Source: Paenisporosarcina quisquiliarum (GTDB taxonomy: Bacteria; Bacillota; Bacilli; Bacillales_A; Planococcaceae). Taken from it: a stretch of DNA of 64,000 nt. The notes beneath the pieces are model-generated. The model saw only the letters and a program-made list of their open reading frames with translations, had not been told where the DNA came from and made no database searches. The position numbers were made by a program, and so were the translations under genes. Of the stretch, positions 36,228 to 45,390 are shown piece by piece. Location: contig NZ_JAMKBJ010000005.1 in the NCBI RefSeq assembly GCF_027563315.1, positions 1 to 64,000 on the forward strand, read 5' to 3'. Position 1 is the stretch's first letter. Every line of letters begins with the position of its first letter.

Positions 36228-37460
36228 ATGACATCATTTAATGAGAAATTAAAGAAGTATGCAGAGTTAGCTGTCAAAGTTGGCGTTAACATTCAACCTG
36301 GACAAAGCTTGTACATTGCAGCATCAATTGACAATCCAGAATTTGTACGTTTATTGACGAAAACTGCTTATGAAGTAGGAGCTAAGCAAGTATATGTGGA
36401 CTGGTCAGATGACGTCATTACTCGCACAAAATTTGAAATGGCTCCAAGTGCATCTTTTGAGGAATTCCCAGCATGGAAAGTTCAAGAACGTGAGCAACTA
36501 GCAGATCAAGGCGCTGCATTTATGAACGTTATGTCTTCTAGTCCTGATTTACTAAAAGGGATTGAATCTTCTCGTATTGCCGCATTCCAAAAAGCGGCTG
36601 GAACAGCGCTTACGAAATATCGTCAATACGTTCAATCGGATAAAATCAGCTGGACTGTAGTTGCAGCACCTTCTAAAGCATGGGCTGCAAAAGTGTTTCC
36701 TGAAGTTGCAGAAGAAGAACAAGTTTCAGCTTTATGGGAAGCAATTTTCAAAGCAGTACGTGCAGATGTTGAATCTCCTATCGAAGCTTGGACAAAACAT
36801 GATGAGACTCTTCATGAAAAAGTTGATTATTTAAATGAGAAAAAATATCACAAGTTGCATTACACAGCTCCTGGAACAGATCTTACAATTGAACTTCCTA
36901 AAGGCCATTTGTGGTGTGGGGCTGGAAGCATTAACGAAAAAGGCGATGCATTTATGGCAAATATGCCAACTGAAGAAGTATTTACAGTGCCTTTGAAAAC
37001 TGGTGTTGATGGTGTTGTTTCAAGCTCTAAACCTTTAAGTTACGGCGGCAATATCATCGACGATTTCAAAATCACGTTTGAAAAAGGACGTATTGTGAAA
37101 GTGGAAGCGGCTGAAGGCCAAGAAGTATTACAACAATTGGTGGACACGGATGAAGGAGCGAAGTATTTAGGTGAAGTGGCTTTAGTTCCTCACCACTCCC
37201 CTATCTCTGAATCTGGATTACTTTTCTACAACACTCTTTATGATGAAAATGCATCAAACCATCTTGCAATCGGAAGCGCTTATGCATTCTGTCTTGAAGG
37301 CGGCAAAAAAATGTCTCAAGAAGAACTTGCGGAGAACGGCTTAAACCAAAGCATTACACACGTTGACTTCATGATTGGTTCTGACAAAATGGACATCGAT
37401 GGAATTTTAGAAGATGGTACACGTGAACCAGTATTCCGTGCGGGTAACTGGGCAATTTAA
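36228..37460 (+). CDS. ampS: M29 family aminopeptidase (copy 1)
   Basis: 410-residue thermophilic-type aminopeptidase of MEROPS M29 (AmpS/PepS). Metal ligands of the family are recognisable: Glu in MPTEEVF, Glu and His around GEVALVPHHSPIS, Tyr in LFYNTLYDENASNH, and His/Asp in THVDFMIGS. It removes N-terminal residues from peptides in the cytosol with Co/Zn. ATG 36228 follows AAAGGAG. A close paralogue lies at 50.7-51.9 kb. Confidence 0.92.
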   Translation: MTSFNEKLKKYAELAVKVGVNIQPGQSLYIAASIDNPEFVRLLTKTAYEVGAKQVYVDWSDDVITRTKFEMAPSASFEEFPAWKVQEREQLADQGAAFMNVMSSSPDLLKGIESSRIAAFQKAAGTALTKYRQYVQSDKISWTVVAAPSKAWAAKVFPEVAEEEQVSALWEAIFKAVRADVESPIEAWTKHDETLHEKVDYLNEKKYHKLHYTAPGTDLTIELPKGHLWCGAGSINEKGDAFMANMPTEEVFTVPLKTGVDGVVSSSKPLSYGGNIIDDFKITFEKGRIVKVEAAEGQEVLQQLVDTDEGAKYLGEVALVPHHSPISESGLLFYNTLYDENASNHLAIGSAYAFCLEGGKKMSQEELAENGLNQSITHVDFMIGSDKMDIDGILEDGTREPVFRAGNWAI

Positions 37461-37562
37461 TGAACAATTTTCGACAATCGTGAAAATGCCTTCAAGTATG
37501 CTCTTTCCTCCTGTATACTGATAACTATTGAATAAAATAGGTTAGTAGAAAGGAGAGTTCTT

Positions 37563-37703
37563 ATGACTATCGGGATAATAACTGTAGTTGGCTTCATGAT
37601 TATCATCGCTATTACTGGTCAATTCGTTATGCATTTCTTGGGTAGAGCATTAGTTTCTCATGATGCAGAAGTAATCGATCCTAAACCAGATACAAAATAT
37701 TAA
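37563..37703 (+). CDS. 46-residue single-helix membrane protein
   Basis: Small frame with AAAGGAGA 5 nt before ATG. One long hydrophobic helix (residues 2-30, GIITVVGFMIIIAITGQFVM...) and a short acidic tail ending DPKPDTKY. It is followed by a strong terminator, which supports a real gene. No family recognised. Confidence 0.7.
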   Translation: MTIGIITVVGFMIIIAITGQFVMHFLGRALVSHDAEVIDPKPDTKY

Positions 37704-37709
37704 TCATAT

Positions 37710-37741
37710 AAAAGCAATTGTCCTCGGACAATTGCTTTTTG
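37710..37741 (+). terminator. terminator of 46-residue protein gene
   Basis: Arms AAAGCAATTGTCC and GGACAATTGCTTT followed by TTT. Confidence 0.9.
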
Positions 37742-37950
37742 TTATGATTTAACATTTTGTTTACATTTCCACTACACCGTTATAACAACAGCGTGACAAT
37801 CCGCAACTTGATGCTTATTTATAGCCCCCTTCCCCCTCCTTTTGTCCCATGAATCACTGCAACAAATGATAACTCCCATTAAGTACCACATGGCATCTAC
37901 ACTAAAATCCTCTATACTAAGGAAGCAAACCGTTTTAAGGAGGAATCTGC

Positions 37951-38958
37951 ATGTTTTCAGGTATTGATTTAGGGATTGATTTAGGAACAGCTAATATCCT
38001 TGTATATACAAAAAATAAAGGCATAATTTTAAATGAACCATCGGTAGTAGCGGTGGATACAAAAACTAGACAAGTTGTTGCTTTTGGTGAAGAAGCTAAA
38101 AGTATGATAGGGAAAACTCCAGGTTCCATTACAGTTATTCGCCCATTGAAAGATGGGGTTATTGCTGACTTTGATGTAACAACTGATATGTTACGTATGG
38201 TAATGAAAAAAGTAGGTAAAAAAATGGGAAGCTCTGTTCGCAAACCAAACGTTATGGTTTGTACACCTTCTGGCGCAACTTCTGTAGAACGTCGCGCAAT
38301 TCATGATGCTGTGAAAAACAGTGGAGCGAAAGAAGTGCATTTGATTGAGGAACCTGTAGCAGCCGCTATTGGTGCGGATTTACCTGTTAGTGAACCGATT
38401 GCAAGTGTCATTGTTGATATAGGTGGCGGTACTACTGAAGTGGGAATTATTTCATTTGGTGGCGTCGTATCCTCAAACACTGTAAAAGTTGCCGGAGACC
38501 GTATGGACGAAGATATTATTCATTTTGTCCGTAAACAATTCAATGTGTTGATTGGTGAACGCACAGCAGAAAGAATTAAAATGGAAGTAGGCTACGCTTT
38601 GATTCCGCATACAGTGGAAACGATGGAAGTACGTGGTCGTGATGTTATGACAGGTCTTCCAAAAACTATTTCTATCAGTTCGGTAGAAGTTCAAGAGACT
38701 CTAAAAGAATCATTACTTTCCATTTTAGAAGCAATTCGCGCAACTCTTGAAAGCTGCCCACCAGAACTATCTGGCGACATTGTTGATCAAGGTGTTGTTT
38801 TAACAGGTGGCGGTGCCCTATTGAAAGGTATGCAAGAATGGTTATCTAACGAGATTTCCGTACCTGTTCATATTGCCCCTCAACCACTTGAGTCTGTTGC
38901 AATTGGTACTGGTCGCTCATTGGTTATGATGGATAAAATACAAAAAGTTGCCCGGTAA
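37951..38958 (+). CDS. mreBH: rod-shape actin homologue MreBH
   Basis: 335-residue MreB-family actin. Phosphate-1 GIDLGTANI, phosphate-2 DIGGGTTEV and adenosine motif [10 protein letters not shown] are intact. It matches MreBH rather than MreB or Mbl through stretches such as [31 protein letters not shown] and SFGGVVS. It forms membrane-bound filaments guiding lateral wall synthesis; B. subtilis MreBH directs LytE. Monocistronic, with AGGAGGA before ATG and a terminator after. Confidence 0.93.
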   Translation: MFSGIDLGIDLGTANILVYTKNKGIILNEPSVVAVDTKTRQVVAFGEEAKSMIGKTPGSITVIRPLKDGVIADFDVTTDMLRMVMKKVGKKMGSSVRKPNVMVCTPSGATSVERRAIHDAVKNSGAKEVHLIEEPVAAAIGADLPVSEPIASVIVDIGGGTTEVGIISFGGVVSSNTVKVAGDRMDEDIIHFVRKQFNVLIGERTAERIKMEVGYALIPHTVETMEVRGRDVMTGLPKTISISSVEVQETLKESLLSILEAIRATLESCPPELSGDIVDQGVVLTGGGALLKGMQEWLSNEISVPVHIAPQPLESVAIGTGRSLVMMDKIQKVAR

Positions 38959-40107
38959 TCAAGAATGATAGGGGCAACCGTGTGAGTGAGATGATACTGT
39001 CATCTCACTCATTTTTTTATATAAAGACGATCTTTTTTGCTTAAAGAAATTCGGCGTCAATTCTTCGTTCACAATTCCTTGATGAAATATCGGAGTCAAG
39101 GCCGGTGAAACCGGTGGAATAAGCCAAGTCCAATCCCCTTTTACTTCTCTTTGTTGTTTTTCTTCTTTATCACGAAACGTTTGAAACTGCTGTGCAGCTG
39201 TATAATGGTCGACAATCTGTACACCTGCTTGTTTAAACGATGCGTACACTGCGTGTTGGAGTTCTACAAGCGCTTTATCCCTCCAAAACGTTGTAGTACT
39301 TGATGTATCAAGTCCCAAATGTTCCGCAACATCCCTCAAGCGGTTGTATCGGTAAGAATCCACAAAATTTCTTGCTGCAATCTCTGTCTCCATATACCAG
39401 CCATTAAAAGGCGCTGGATAACGTAAACCGCCTATTTCAAGATAGCGATCAGAAATAATTGGCACCGCATACCATTTAAGATTTAACGGACCCCAGTTTT
39501 GATGAACGGGATGGTCAATTTGTACTTCAAGAATCTCTTCTTTCGTAATTGGTACCATGATTGGAACCTCATCTTTCCACTGAAAAATGACAGGCAACAA
39601 ATCGTACGGACCCCCTTCACCTTTCCAACCCATCTTTTGAGCAATCTTTGTTAATTCAATACAAGCAGGGTCACCAATGACCTTATGATTGTCTAATGTA
39701 TATCCTGCATAACGAATCAATTGAGGACTCCACAATTGCACTTTTTGTGGTTCATTCTGTTTAAGTGGCGGGAAAACGGTAATTGTTGAACGAATTTTCC
39801 CTGCATTTGTTGCGTGCTTGATATGTTGATGAAGATAATGCGCTACTTCATCTGGTGATTCCACATGCCTTGCATCAAACACATCGAGAGTTTCCCAAAA
39901 TAGCCTTCCAATACATTTGGTACTATTTCGCCAAGCAAGTTTTGCACCAAAAGTTATTTCTTCTAATGTATGTGTATATGTGCCAGTCGATTTGATTTCC
40001 TTTGAGACACACCGTTGTCGATCAGATATTGTATCCTTTGAAAGCCCATTTTCCTCCCCATACTGAACAAGGAATTTGGCTGCTTCATTCAGCAATGATA
40101 GGTTCAT
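38959..40107 (-). CDS. nos: bacterial nitric oxide synthase oxygenase
   Basis: 382-residue NOS oxygenase domain making NO from arginine with haem and tetrahydrofolate-type cofactor, without a fused reductase. The haem-ligating Cys65 is in WRNSTKCIGR; also ARHV, the arginine-binding PAPFNGWYMETEI with its catalytic Glu, and a C-terminal WTWLIPP. ATG 40107 is preferred (AAAGGA spacing). The last 20 or so residues form a basic then His/Cys-containing tail (HSHGCPYHS) encoded across the mreBH terminator. B. subtilis NOS is roughly 20 residues shorter. Confidence 0.93.
   Translation of the reverse strand: MNLSLLNEAAKFLVQYGEENGLSKDTISDRQRCVSKEIKSTGTYTHTLEEITFGAKLAWRNSTKCIGRLFWETLDVFDARHVESPDEVAHYLHQHIKHATNAGKIRSTITVFPPLKQNEPQKVQLWSPQLIRYAGYTLDNHKVIGDPACIELTKIAQKMGWKGEGGPYDLLPVIFQWKDEVPIMVPITKEEILEVQIDHPVHQNWGPLNLKWYAVPIISDRYLEIGGLRYPAPFNGWYMETEIAARNFVDSYRYNRLRDVAEHLGLDTSSTTTFWRDKALVELQHAVYASFKQAGVQIVDHYTAAQQFQTFRDKEEKQQREVKGDWTWLIPPVSPALTPIFHQGIVNEELTPNFFKQKRSSLYKKMSEMTVSSHSHGCPYHS
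38983..39018 (+). terminator. mreBH terminator, inside the nos 3' end
   Basis: Perfect 12-bp arms TGAGTGAGATGA and TCATCTCACTCA followed by TTTTTTT. It lies within nos codons. Confidence 0.88.
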
Positions 40108-40279
40108 ATATTTCATCCTTTATGTTTCTTTATACTTATAGTGTAGTAAATAGTTATGTCCCACTCAAAAGATAAACGGTACACATCTCCTTGTTTCTAT
40201 AGAATGTGTCATAAAAGTGGCTAAACCATATCAAAATCATCTACAATAAGAAAGGGAATAATTAAGGAGGAACAGACCC

Positions 40280-40828
40280 ATGACTTTATTGAACGAAATT
40301 CTCTCTTTTAACGAAAAGTTCGTAGCTGAAAAACAATACGAAGAATTCATTACAACCAAATTTCCTGACAAAAAAATAGTGATTTTAACATGTATGGATG
40401 CCCGGTTATTTGAATTATTACCTAAGGCAATGAATTTTAAAAACGGCGACGTGAAAATTGTAAAAAGTGCTGGCGCAATCATTAACCATCCATTCGGCGG
40501 CATCATGCGCAGTTTGCTAGTAGCTGTGTATGAATTGCAGGCGGAAGAAATCTACATAATCGGCCATTACGATTGCGGAATGAGTGCAATCAAGCCGGAA
40601 GTCATGCTGCAAAAAATGATTGATCGGGGAATTTCTCGGGAAACCATCGATATGCTTAGCTATTCCGGTGTGGAACTGGACGAATGGCTACGTGGATTTG
40701 AAGATGTGAGTGAAAGTGTTAAACATAGCGTGGATATGGTCCGTAATCACCCGTTAATGGTTAAAGATGTTCCTGTTCACGGCTTAGTCATTGATCCCGC
40801 AACCGGCAGACTTACGCTGGTGGAATAA
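40280..40828 (+). CDS. beta-carbonic anhydrase (YtiB-like)
   Basis: 182-residue beta-class carbonic anhydrase. Zinc ligands CMDARL (Cys and Asp-Arg pair) and GHYDCGM (His and Cys) are present, with the short type lacking the N-terminal arm. It interconverts CO2 and bicarbonate. AAGGAGGA precedes the ATG. Similar to B. subtilis YtiB. Confidence 0.9.
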   Translation: MTLLNEILSFNEKFVAEKQYEEFITTKFPDKKIVILTCMDARLFELLPKAMNFKNGDVKIVKSAGAIINHPFGGIMRSLLVAVYELQAEEIYIIGHYDCGMSAIKPEVMLQKMIDRGISRETIDMLSYSGVELDEWLRGFEDVSESVKHSVDMVRNHPLMVKDVPVHGLVIDPATGRLTLVE

Positions 40829-40886
40829 GATGCACTAGCCCAATGCTGGAAGTATAAAATTTATCAATTATTTAACACAACACAAA

Positions 40887-40923
40887 AGAACTGCAAATTC
40901 ACATATGAATTTGCAGTTCTTTT
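40887..40923 (+). terminator. carbonic anhydrase terminator
   Basis: Arms AGAACTGCAAATTC and GAATTTGCAGTTCT followed by TTT. Confidence 0.88.
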
Positions 40924-41028
40924 ACTGTTCATATTTAATTATTCTTATCCTGAAACTGATCAAATATTTGAAACCATTTCCAATTTATTCCGTATTATAA
41001 CTGACGAATTAAATTGGAGGCGTATTTC

Positions 41029-41430
41029 ATGAAGAAGATAAATAAAATACTTTTATTCTCAAGTCTGTCTTTAGTTCTAGGGGCTTGTTCATTTGGTCAA
41101 GCGGCTGATAATGAAATATACAAGGCAGAAGTAGATGATTTACAGAATATTATTTTTTATGAAGAATCGAATCGTGAAAATACTTTAAGCTTTATTGATG
41201 AAACTCTTGAAATTAAATTCAATTCTTTAGATATTAAACCTTGGATGGAACCGAATAAACTGGAAGAAACCGAATCAGGTTTATTAATAGTAGAAAATTA
41301 TCAAGTCGAGGTCGATGGAGACACTTATACTGTCACGGGTGATGACTTTAAAATGCTGCTTCAGAAGATCGGTCCTCGCACGCTAAAAAGTAACGACGAA
41401 GTAAGATTTCTTACAGATCAAGAGTTATAA
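41029..41430 (+). CDS. small lipoprotein
   Basis: 133 residues. A lipoprotein signal (residues 1-22, lipobox LGAC) then an acidic beta-rich domain. No family recognised. ATG 41029 follows TTGGAGG. Flanked by terminators, so monocistronic. Confidence 0.7.
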   Translation: MKKINKILLFSSLSLVLGACSFGQAADNEIYKAEVDDLQNIIFYEESNRENTLSFIDETLEIKFNSLDIKPWMEPNKLEETESGLLIVENYQVEVDGDTYTVTGDDFKMLLQKIGPRTLKSNDEVRFLTDQEL

Positions 41431-41472
41431 AAAAAAGTCTGCCAATGCAAAGCGAATTGGCAGACTTTTTTT
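41431..41472. terminator. bidirectional terminator
   Basis: Arms AAGTCTGCCAAT and ATTGGCAGACTT with A and T runs on either side; serves the lipoprotein gene and the convergent DUF4395 gene. Confidence 0.9.
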
Positions 41473-41493
41473 GTTACAAATGCTGAGCTCTTA

Positions 41494-41952
41494 TTATTGT
41501 GCTGCTGATTTCTTGCGACGATAATTCCACTGCTGATATTGGAAGCGTATGAAACACCCGATACAAAATCCCATAATAGCTACCAATGCCGCTATTCCTA
41601 CCATGACGGTCGCAATGTTAAACAAAACACTCCAATTCATAAAGAAACTAATTGTTGCCACCAATAAAAACCCTACAGCCATCCATTGGTTAAATTGAAG
41701 TTGTTCATAATCTTCTTGTTCATATTGATCAGGTGATTTTGATAAAAATTGTTTTACTAAAGCTAAAACAGGATTGAATCCTGTAAATAAACTTAAAAGG
41801 CAAGAAACTAAAGGAATGAATAATATCCACGCCGATTGAGTTATAAGTGAAATGACAACTGATAATGCAATTGTCCATTGATTTGCTAGCACAAGAGGCT
41901 TCGGAATTGTTCTCATTTTAAAACCTACTATTCTTATTGGATTTATATTCAT
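41494..41952 (-). CDS. DUF4395 membrane protein
   Basis: 152-residue protein with four hydrophobic helices in two pairs, matching DUF4395 (RTIPKPLVLANQW at the start). The true start may be ATG at 41916, since homologues usually open near MRTIPKP and the first ATG lacks a clear ribosome site. Function unknown. Confidence 0.7.
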   Translation of the reverse strand: MNINPIRIVGFKMRTIPKPLVLANQWTIALSVVISLITQSAWILFIPLVSCLLSLFTGFNPVLALVKQFLSKSPDQYEQEDYEQLQFNQWMAVGFLLVATISFFMNWSVLFNIATVMVGIAALVAIMGFCIGCFIRFQYQQWNYRRKKSAAQ

Positions 41953-42023
41953 AGTATATGACGGATTTAAAAATATGTAAACATTTCAGCCTAATCTATC
42001 CTATATTTCCCGGGAAATCGACA

Positions 42024-42057
42024 TAAAAAAACTGGTTTCTCAATTGAGAAACCAGCC
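42024..42057 (-). terminator. pepF-rimJ operon terminator
   Basis: Minus strand GGCTGGTTTCTCAA/TTGAGAAACCAG stem followed by TTTTTTTA. Confidence 0.88.
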
Positions 42058-42099
42058 ATTCATCATTTTACGCCATTTCCGCCAAGCGGCCTTACCTTT

Positions 42100-42645
42100 T
42101 CAATAATCATTTTCCAAAACCGCATAGATGTAATGATCTTCCCACTCTCCATTAATAAATAATAGCTGTCGGAGCAATCCTTCTCTTTGCATGTTTGCTT
42201 TTTCCAAGACACGTATTGAACCGACGTTTCGCGGCGATACATACGCTTCAATCCGGTGGAGCCCTACTACTTCCATTCCATACTTCACTAGAAGCTGGAC
42301 AGCCTCAGTTGCAACGCCTTTCCCCACATTCAATTCATCGATTGAATATCCGATAAATGCACTTGAAAATGGTAGCCGTTTAATACTGTACATGGAAATA
42401 TGGCCAATCAGTTCCTTCGAATATCTATCATAAATCCCAAAACTGAATTCACGTTGATTTTTCATATGGTGCATTGATTCTAATATTTTTTCCCTTTGAA
42501 CAGCTACTGTGAAATAAGACTCTTGATGTCTCGGTTCATAAATGGACCAATAATGTCGATTTTTGAAAACAAGATTCGTAAGTTCTGCTGCATCTCTTTC
42601 ATCTAATGTTCGTAAAAAGCAAGTATGGCCTTCCAGTAAAATCAT
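42100..42645 (-). CDS. RimJ/RimL-type GNAT acetyltransferase
   Basis: 181-residue GNAT N-acetyltransferase with acetyl-CoA motif VGKGVATEAVQLL and the RimJ-type block HRIEAYVSPRNVGSIRVLEKA. It may acetylate a ribosomal protein N-terminus or another amine; the target is unknown. Six bases after pepF, sharing its transcript. Confidence 0.85.
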   Translation of the reverse strand: MILLEGHTCFLRTLDERDAAELTNLVFKNRHYWSIYEPRHQESYFTVAVQREKILESMHHMKNQREFSFGIYDRYSKELIGHISMYSIKRLPFSSAFIGYSIDELNVGKGVATEAVQLLVKYGMEVVGLHRIEAYVSPRNVGSIRVLEKANMQREGLLRQLLFINGEWEDHYIYAVLENDY

Positions 42646-42651
42646 TGAAAA

Positions 42652-44469
42652 TCACCCTTTAGATGAAGTTAACGACAGAAACTCTTCCACATCTTTAATA
42701 CAAAGTGCTATGCCTTTTTCCCAGAACGCATGTTGAGTGATATCTTCACCTAAATGCTTCATTGCTAAATCTTCAACCGACATAATAGCTGTATCTTGAA
42801 GTAGTGCAATATACTTTTCTTCAAAACTGCTGCCTTCTTCAATAGCTTTCGCATAAATACTCAAGCTGAATAAATAACCGAATGTGTATGGGAAGTTATA
42901 GAACGGCACACGAGTAATATAGAAATGCAATTTAGAAGCCCAGAAATGTGGATGCACTTCACCCAAGCCATCTCCAAATGCTTCACGTTGTGCTTCTTCC
43001 ATCAATGTATTTAAACGCGCTGCCGAAACAATTCCTTTTTTACGCTCATCATAAAAACGAGTTTCAAATAGGAAGCGTGCATGGATGTTCATAAAGAACG
43101 CTACACTGCGTTGGATCTTATCTTCAAGCAATGCCAATTTTTCATCTGCTGTAGTCGCTTCTTTAACGGCAGCATCGGCTACAATCATTTCAGCAAATGT
43201 GGAAGCTGTTTCAGCTACACCCATTGCATATTGACGATTCATCCAATGGACAGGACGAAGTGCATATGAATGGAAAGCATGACCAAGTTCATGTGCCAAT
43301 GTGGCAACGTTGGACATTGTGCCACTGTACGTCATGAAAATACGTGATTGTTGTGACATAGGCATTCCGGTACAGAATCCACCAGGTCGTTTATTCGGAC
43401 GATCTTCTGCTTCAATCCACTCATCTTCAAAGGCTTGGCGGGAAAACTTCTCAAGCTCCGGACCAAATTTACCGAAGTGTTTTAGAATAAATTCCGCCCC
43501 TTGCTGATACGAAACTTTCTGAGTCGATTCTGTCACTGGTGCATCTAAGTCGTACCAATGCATGGCATCTGCTCCGACAAGCTCAGCTTTACGCTTTAAA
43601 TACTCAACAAAAGGAGCTTTATGTGCAGTGATTGCGCCCCACATTGCATCCAATGTTTGTTGTTTCATGCGATTCATTTGCAAAGGTTCTTTTAAGATTG
43701 AATCCCAGCCGCGTTTTTTGTATACTGCCAAGCGGAATCCAGCCATATGGTTCAATGTTTTGGCAAAGAACTCTTCTTTGGCTGTCCATGCTTGTTCAAG
43801 AGCTTCGAATGATTCTTTTCGGACTTTTGCATCTGGATGAGAGCTTAAGTTACTCGCTTGTCCTACAGAGAACTCTTTTTCTTCTCCGTCCACTGTTACA
43901 CGAACTTTCACGTCACCAACCAATAAATCGTAAAGCTGACCCCATCCATGATAACCGTCTACCCCAAGAGCGGTAATCATGTCTTCTTCTTTTTCAGAAA
44001 GCAATTCCTTTGCTTCATCACGCCATTCATTTAATACGAAAGCAAATTCTTTCAATTGCTCATCATTCATTAAAGAAGTCCAGAGAGTCTCTTCAGTTTT
44101 TGATAATTGTTGTTGGACAACGAGCATGGATGACGAAAAGCGAGCACCTAAAGAGCCAATTTCTCCTTGTAATAAGTTCGCTTGTTTATCAGTCGTATCT
44201 TGAGCGAGATAACAGCCGACAACTGCTCCAGCTTGTGATAAATTCTCAGCCACTTGTTTTGTTTCTTCAATAATAGAAGAAATCTTAGCAGCGTCTGATT
44301 CACCAGTTGGCACTTCAAATGTAGATAATGTTTTTTCAAAGGCATCTAATTTTGCAGTTAAAGCATTCAAATGTTCTCGAAGTTCCGGAGAGGAGCTTCC
44401 CCCTTTAAAAAATACGTCCAAATCCCAAACTTCAGAGTACGTCTTTGTAGTCAATATCTTTTCCCCCAT
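42652..44469 (-). CDS. pepF: oligoendopeptidase F (M3B)
   Basis: 605-residue cytosolic zinc endopeptidase degrading short peptides. Zinc motif HELGHAFHSY around residue 390, preceded by the long helical M3 domain. The start may be ATG 44469 or TTG 44454: the latter has GGGGG 8 nt upstream and gives an N-terminus like homologues (TTKTYSEVWDLDVFF). A CodY-like box lies at the transcription start. Followed by a GNAT gene. Confidence 0.92.
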   Translation of the reverse strand: MGEKILTTKTYSEVWDLDVFFKGGSSSPELREHLNALTAKLDAFEKTLSTFEVPTGESDAAKISSIIEETKQVAENLSQAGAVVGCYLAQDTTDKQANLLQGEIGSLGARFSSSMLVVQQQLSKTEETLWTSLMNDEQLKEFAFVLNEWRDEAKELLSEKEEDMITALGVDGYHGWGQLYDLLVGDVKVRVTVDGEEKEFSVGQASNLSSHPDAKVRKESFEALEQAWTAKEEFFAKTLNHMAGFRLAVYKKRGWDSILKEPLQMNRMKQQTLDAMWGAITAHKAPFVEYLKRKAELVGADAMHWYDLDAPVTESTQKVSYQQGAEFILKHFGKFGPELEKFSRQAFEDEWIEAEDRPNKRPGGFCTGMPMSQQSRIFMTYSGTMSNVATLAHELGHAFHSYALRPVHWMNRQYAMGVAETASTFAEMIVADAAVKEATTADEKLALLEDKIQRSVAFFMNIHARFLFETRFYDERKKGIVSAARLNTLMEEAQREAFGDGLGEVHPHFWASKLHFYITRVPFYNFPYTFGYLFSLSIYAKAIEEGSSFEEKYIALLQDTAIMSVEDLAMKHLGEDITQHAFWEKGIALCIKDVEEFLSLTSSKG

Positions 44470-44478
44470 GTCTTTCTA

Positions 44479-44493
44479 AATTTTCCGAAAATA
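44479..44493. promoter_or_regulatory. CodY-like box at pepF
   Basis: AATTTTCCGAAAATA matches AATTTTCWGAAAATT at 13 of 15 positions and covers about +1 to +15 of the predicted pepF transcript. Confidence 0.65.
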
Positions 44494-44500
44494 CTACGCT

Positions 44501-44529
44501 ATTATATCATGCTTCTTCGCCTTGCGAAA
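44501..44529 (-). promoter_or_regulatory. pepF promoter
   Basis: Minus strand -10 TATAAT (44501-44506) with weak -35 TTTCGC (44524-44529), spacer 17, overlapping the end of ppk2. Confidence 0.5.
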
Positions 44530-45283
44530 CATCGTTATTCAGTTTCGCAACGGGTATGCCTTTTTCTTTGCATACTTGCATAATATGTTCCAGAATGCTT
44601 TTTAAAACAGCCGTTCGTGCATATTTCTTATCATTAGCTTCTACAATAATCCAAGGAGCGTTTTCCGTATGTGTTTGTTTGAACATTTCTTCTGCGGCAA
44701 TTACATAATTTGACCATTTTTCACGATTGCGCCAATCTTCATCTGTCAATTTCCATTGCTTGTAGGGATCGTTACGGCGTTCCTCAAAACGATCCAATTG
44801 TTCTTCTTTCGTGATGTGTAACCAACATTTCACTACAATGTACGATTCGTCTGTAAGAGTCCGTTCAAAGTCTTTAATTTCTTTGAAAGCTCTTTCCCAC
44901 TCTGGCTTTTTAGCAAAACCTTCGATTCGTTCAACTAGTACGCGACCATACCACGAACGATCAAAAATTCCGATTTGTCCATGTTGCGGAAGCTTACGCC
45001 AAAACCGTTGAAGATAATGGTATCTTTGCTCATGGGTTTGTGGGGCTGAAATTGCGTGAACCATTAATCCACGTGGATCTAATCTTTCAGTTAACCTTTT
45101 AATGGCCCCCCCTTTACCAGCTGCATCCATGCCTTCAAATACCAGAACCAGTCCCACTTTTTGGTTGAATAAATGTTGTTGAACGTTTAACATGTCGTAT
45201 TGGAGCTGTTTTAATTCTTTCTTATACTCTTTCTTGTTCTCATATCGTTGATTCATACTCAACTCGTCCAATTGAACATCCAC
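44507..45283 (-). CDS. ppk2: polyphosphate kinase 2 family protein
   Basis: 258-residue PPK2 with Walker A GMDAAGKGG, Walker B FDRSWYGR and the lid motif RNDPYKQWKLTDED. Single-domain PPK2s phosphorylate nucleotides (NDP or NMP) using polyphosphate. The subclass cannot be settled by eye. The start is GTG 45283 with GGAGGG upstream. Confidence 0.88.
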   Translation of the reverse strand: MDVQLDELSMNQRYENKKEYKKELKQLQYDMLNVQQHLFNQKVGLVLVFEGMDAAGKGGAIKRLTERLDPRGLMVHAISAPQTHEQRYHYLQRFWRKLPQHGQIGIFDRSWYGRVLVERIEGFAKKPEWERAFKEIKDFERTLTDESYIVVKCWLHITKEEQLDRFEERRNDPYKQWKLTDEDWRNREKWSNYVIAAEEMFKQTHTENAPWIIVEANDKKYARTAVLKSILEHIMQVCKEKGIPVAKLNNDVSQGEEA

Positions 45284-45390
45284 GCAGAGCCCTCCAATCT
45301 TTTAATCTTCATTTTACAGAAAGTTTTGGTAAATTGACATTTGTTGTTGCTTAGTTATGACGTTATACTATTGAATAGGAGGTGTACGCT

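Noticed and set aside
42063-42251. Small minus-strand frame at the 3' end of the GNAT gene
   Set aside because: It is an out-of-frame shadow without a ribosome site.
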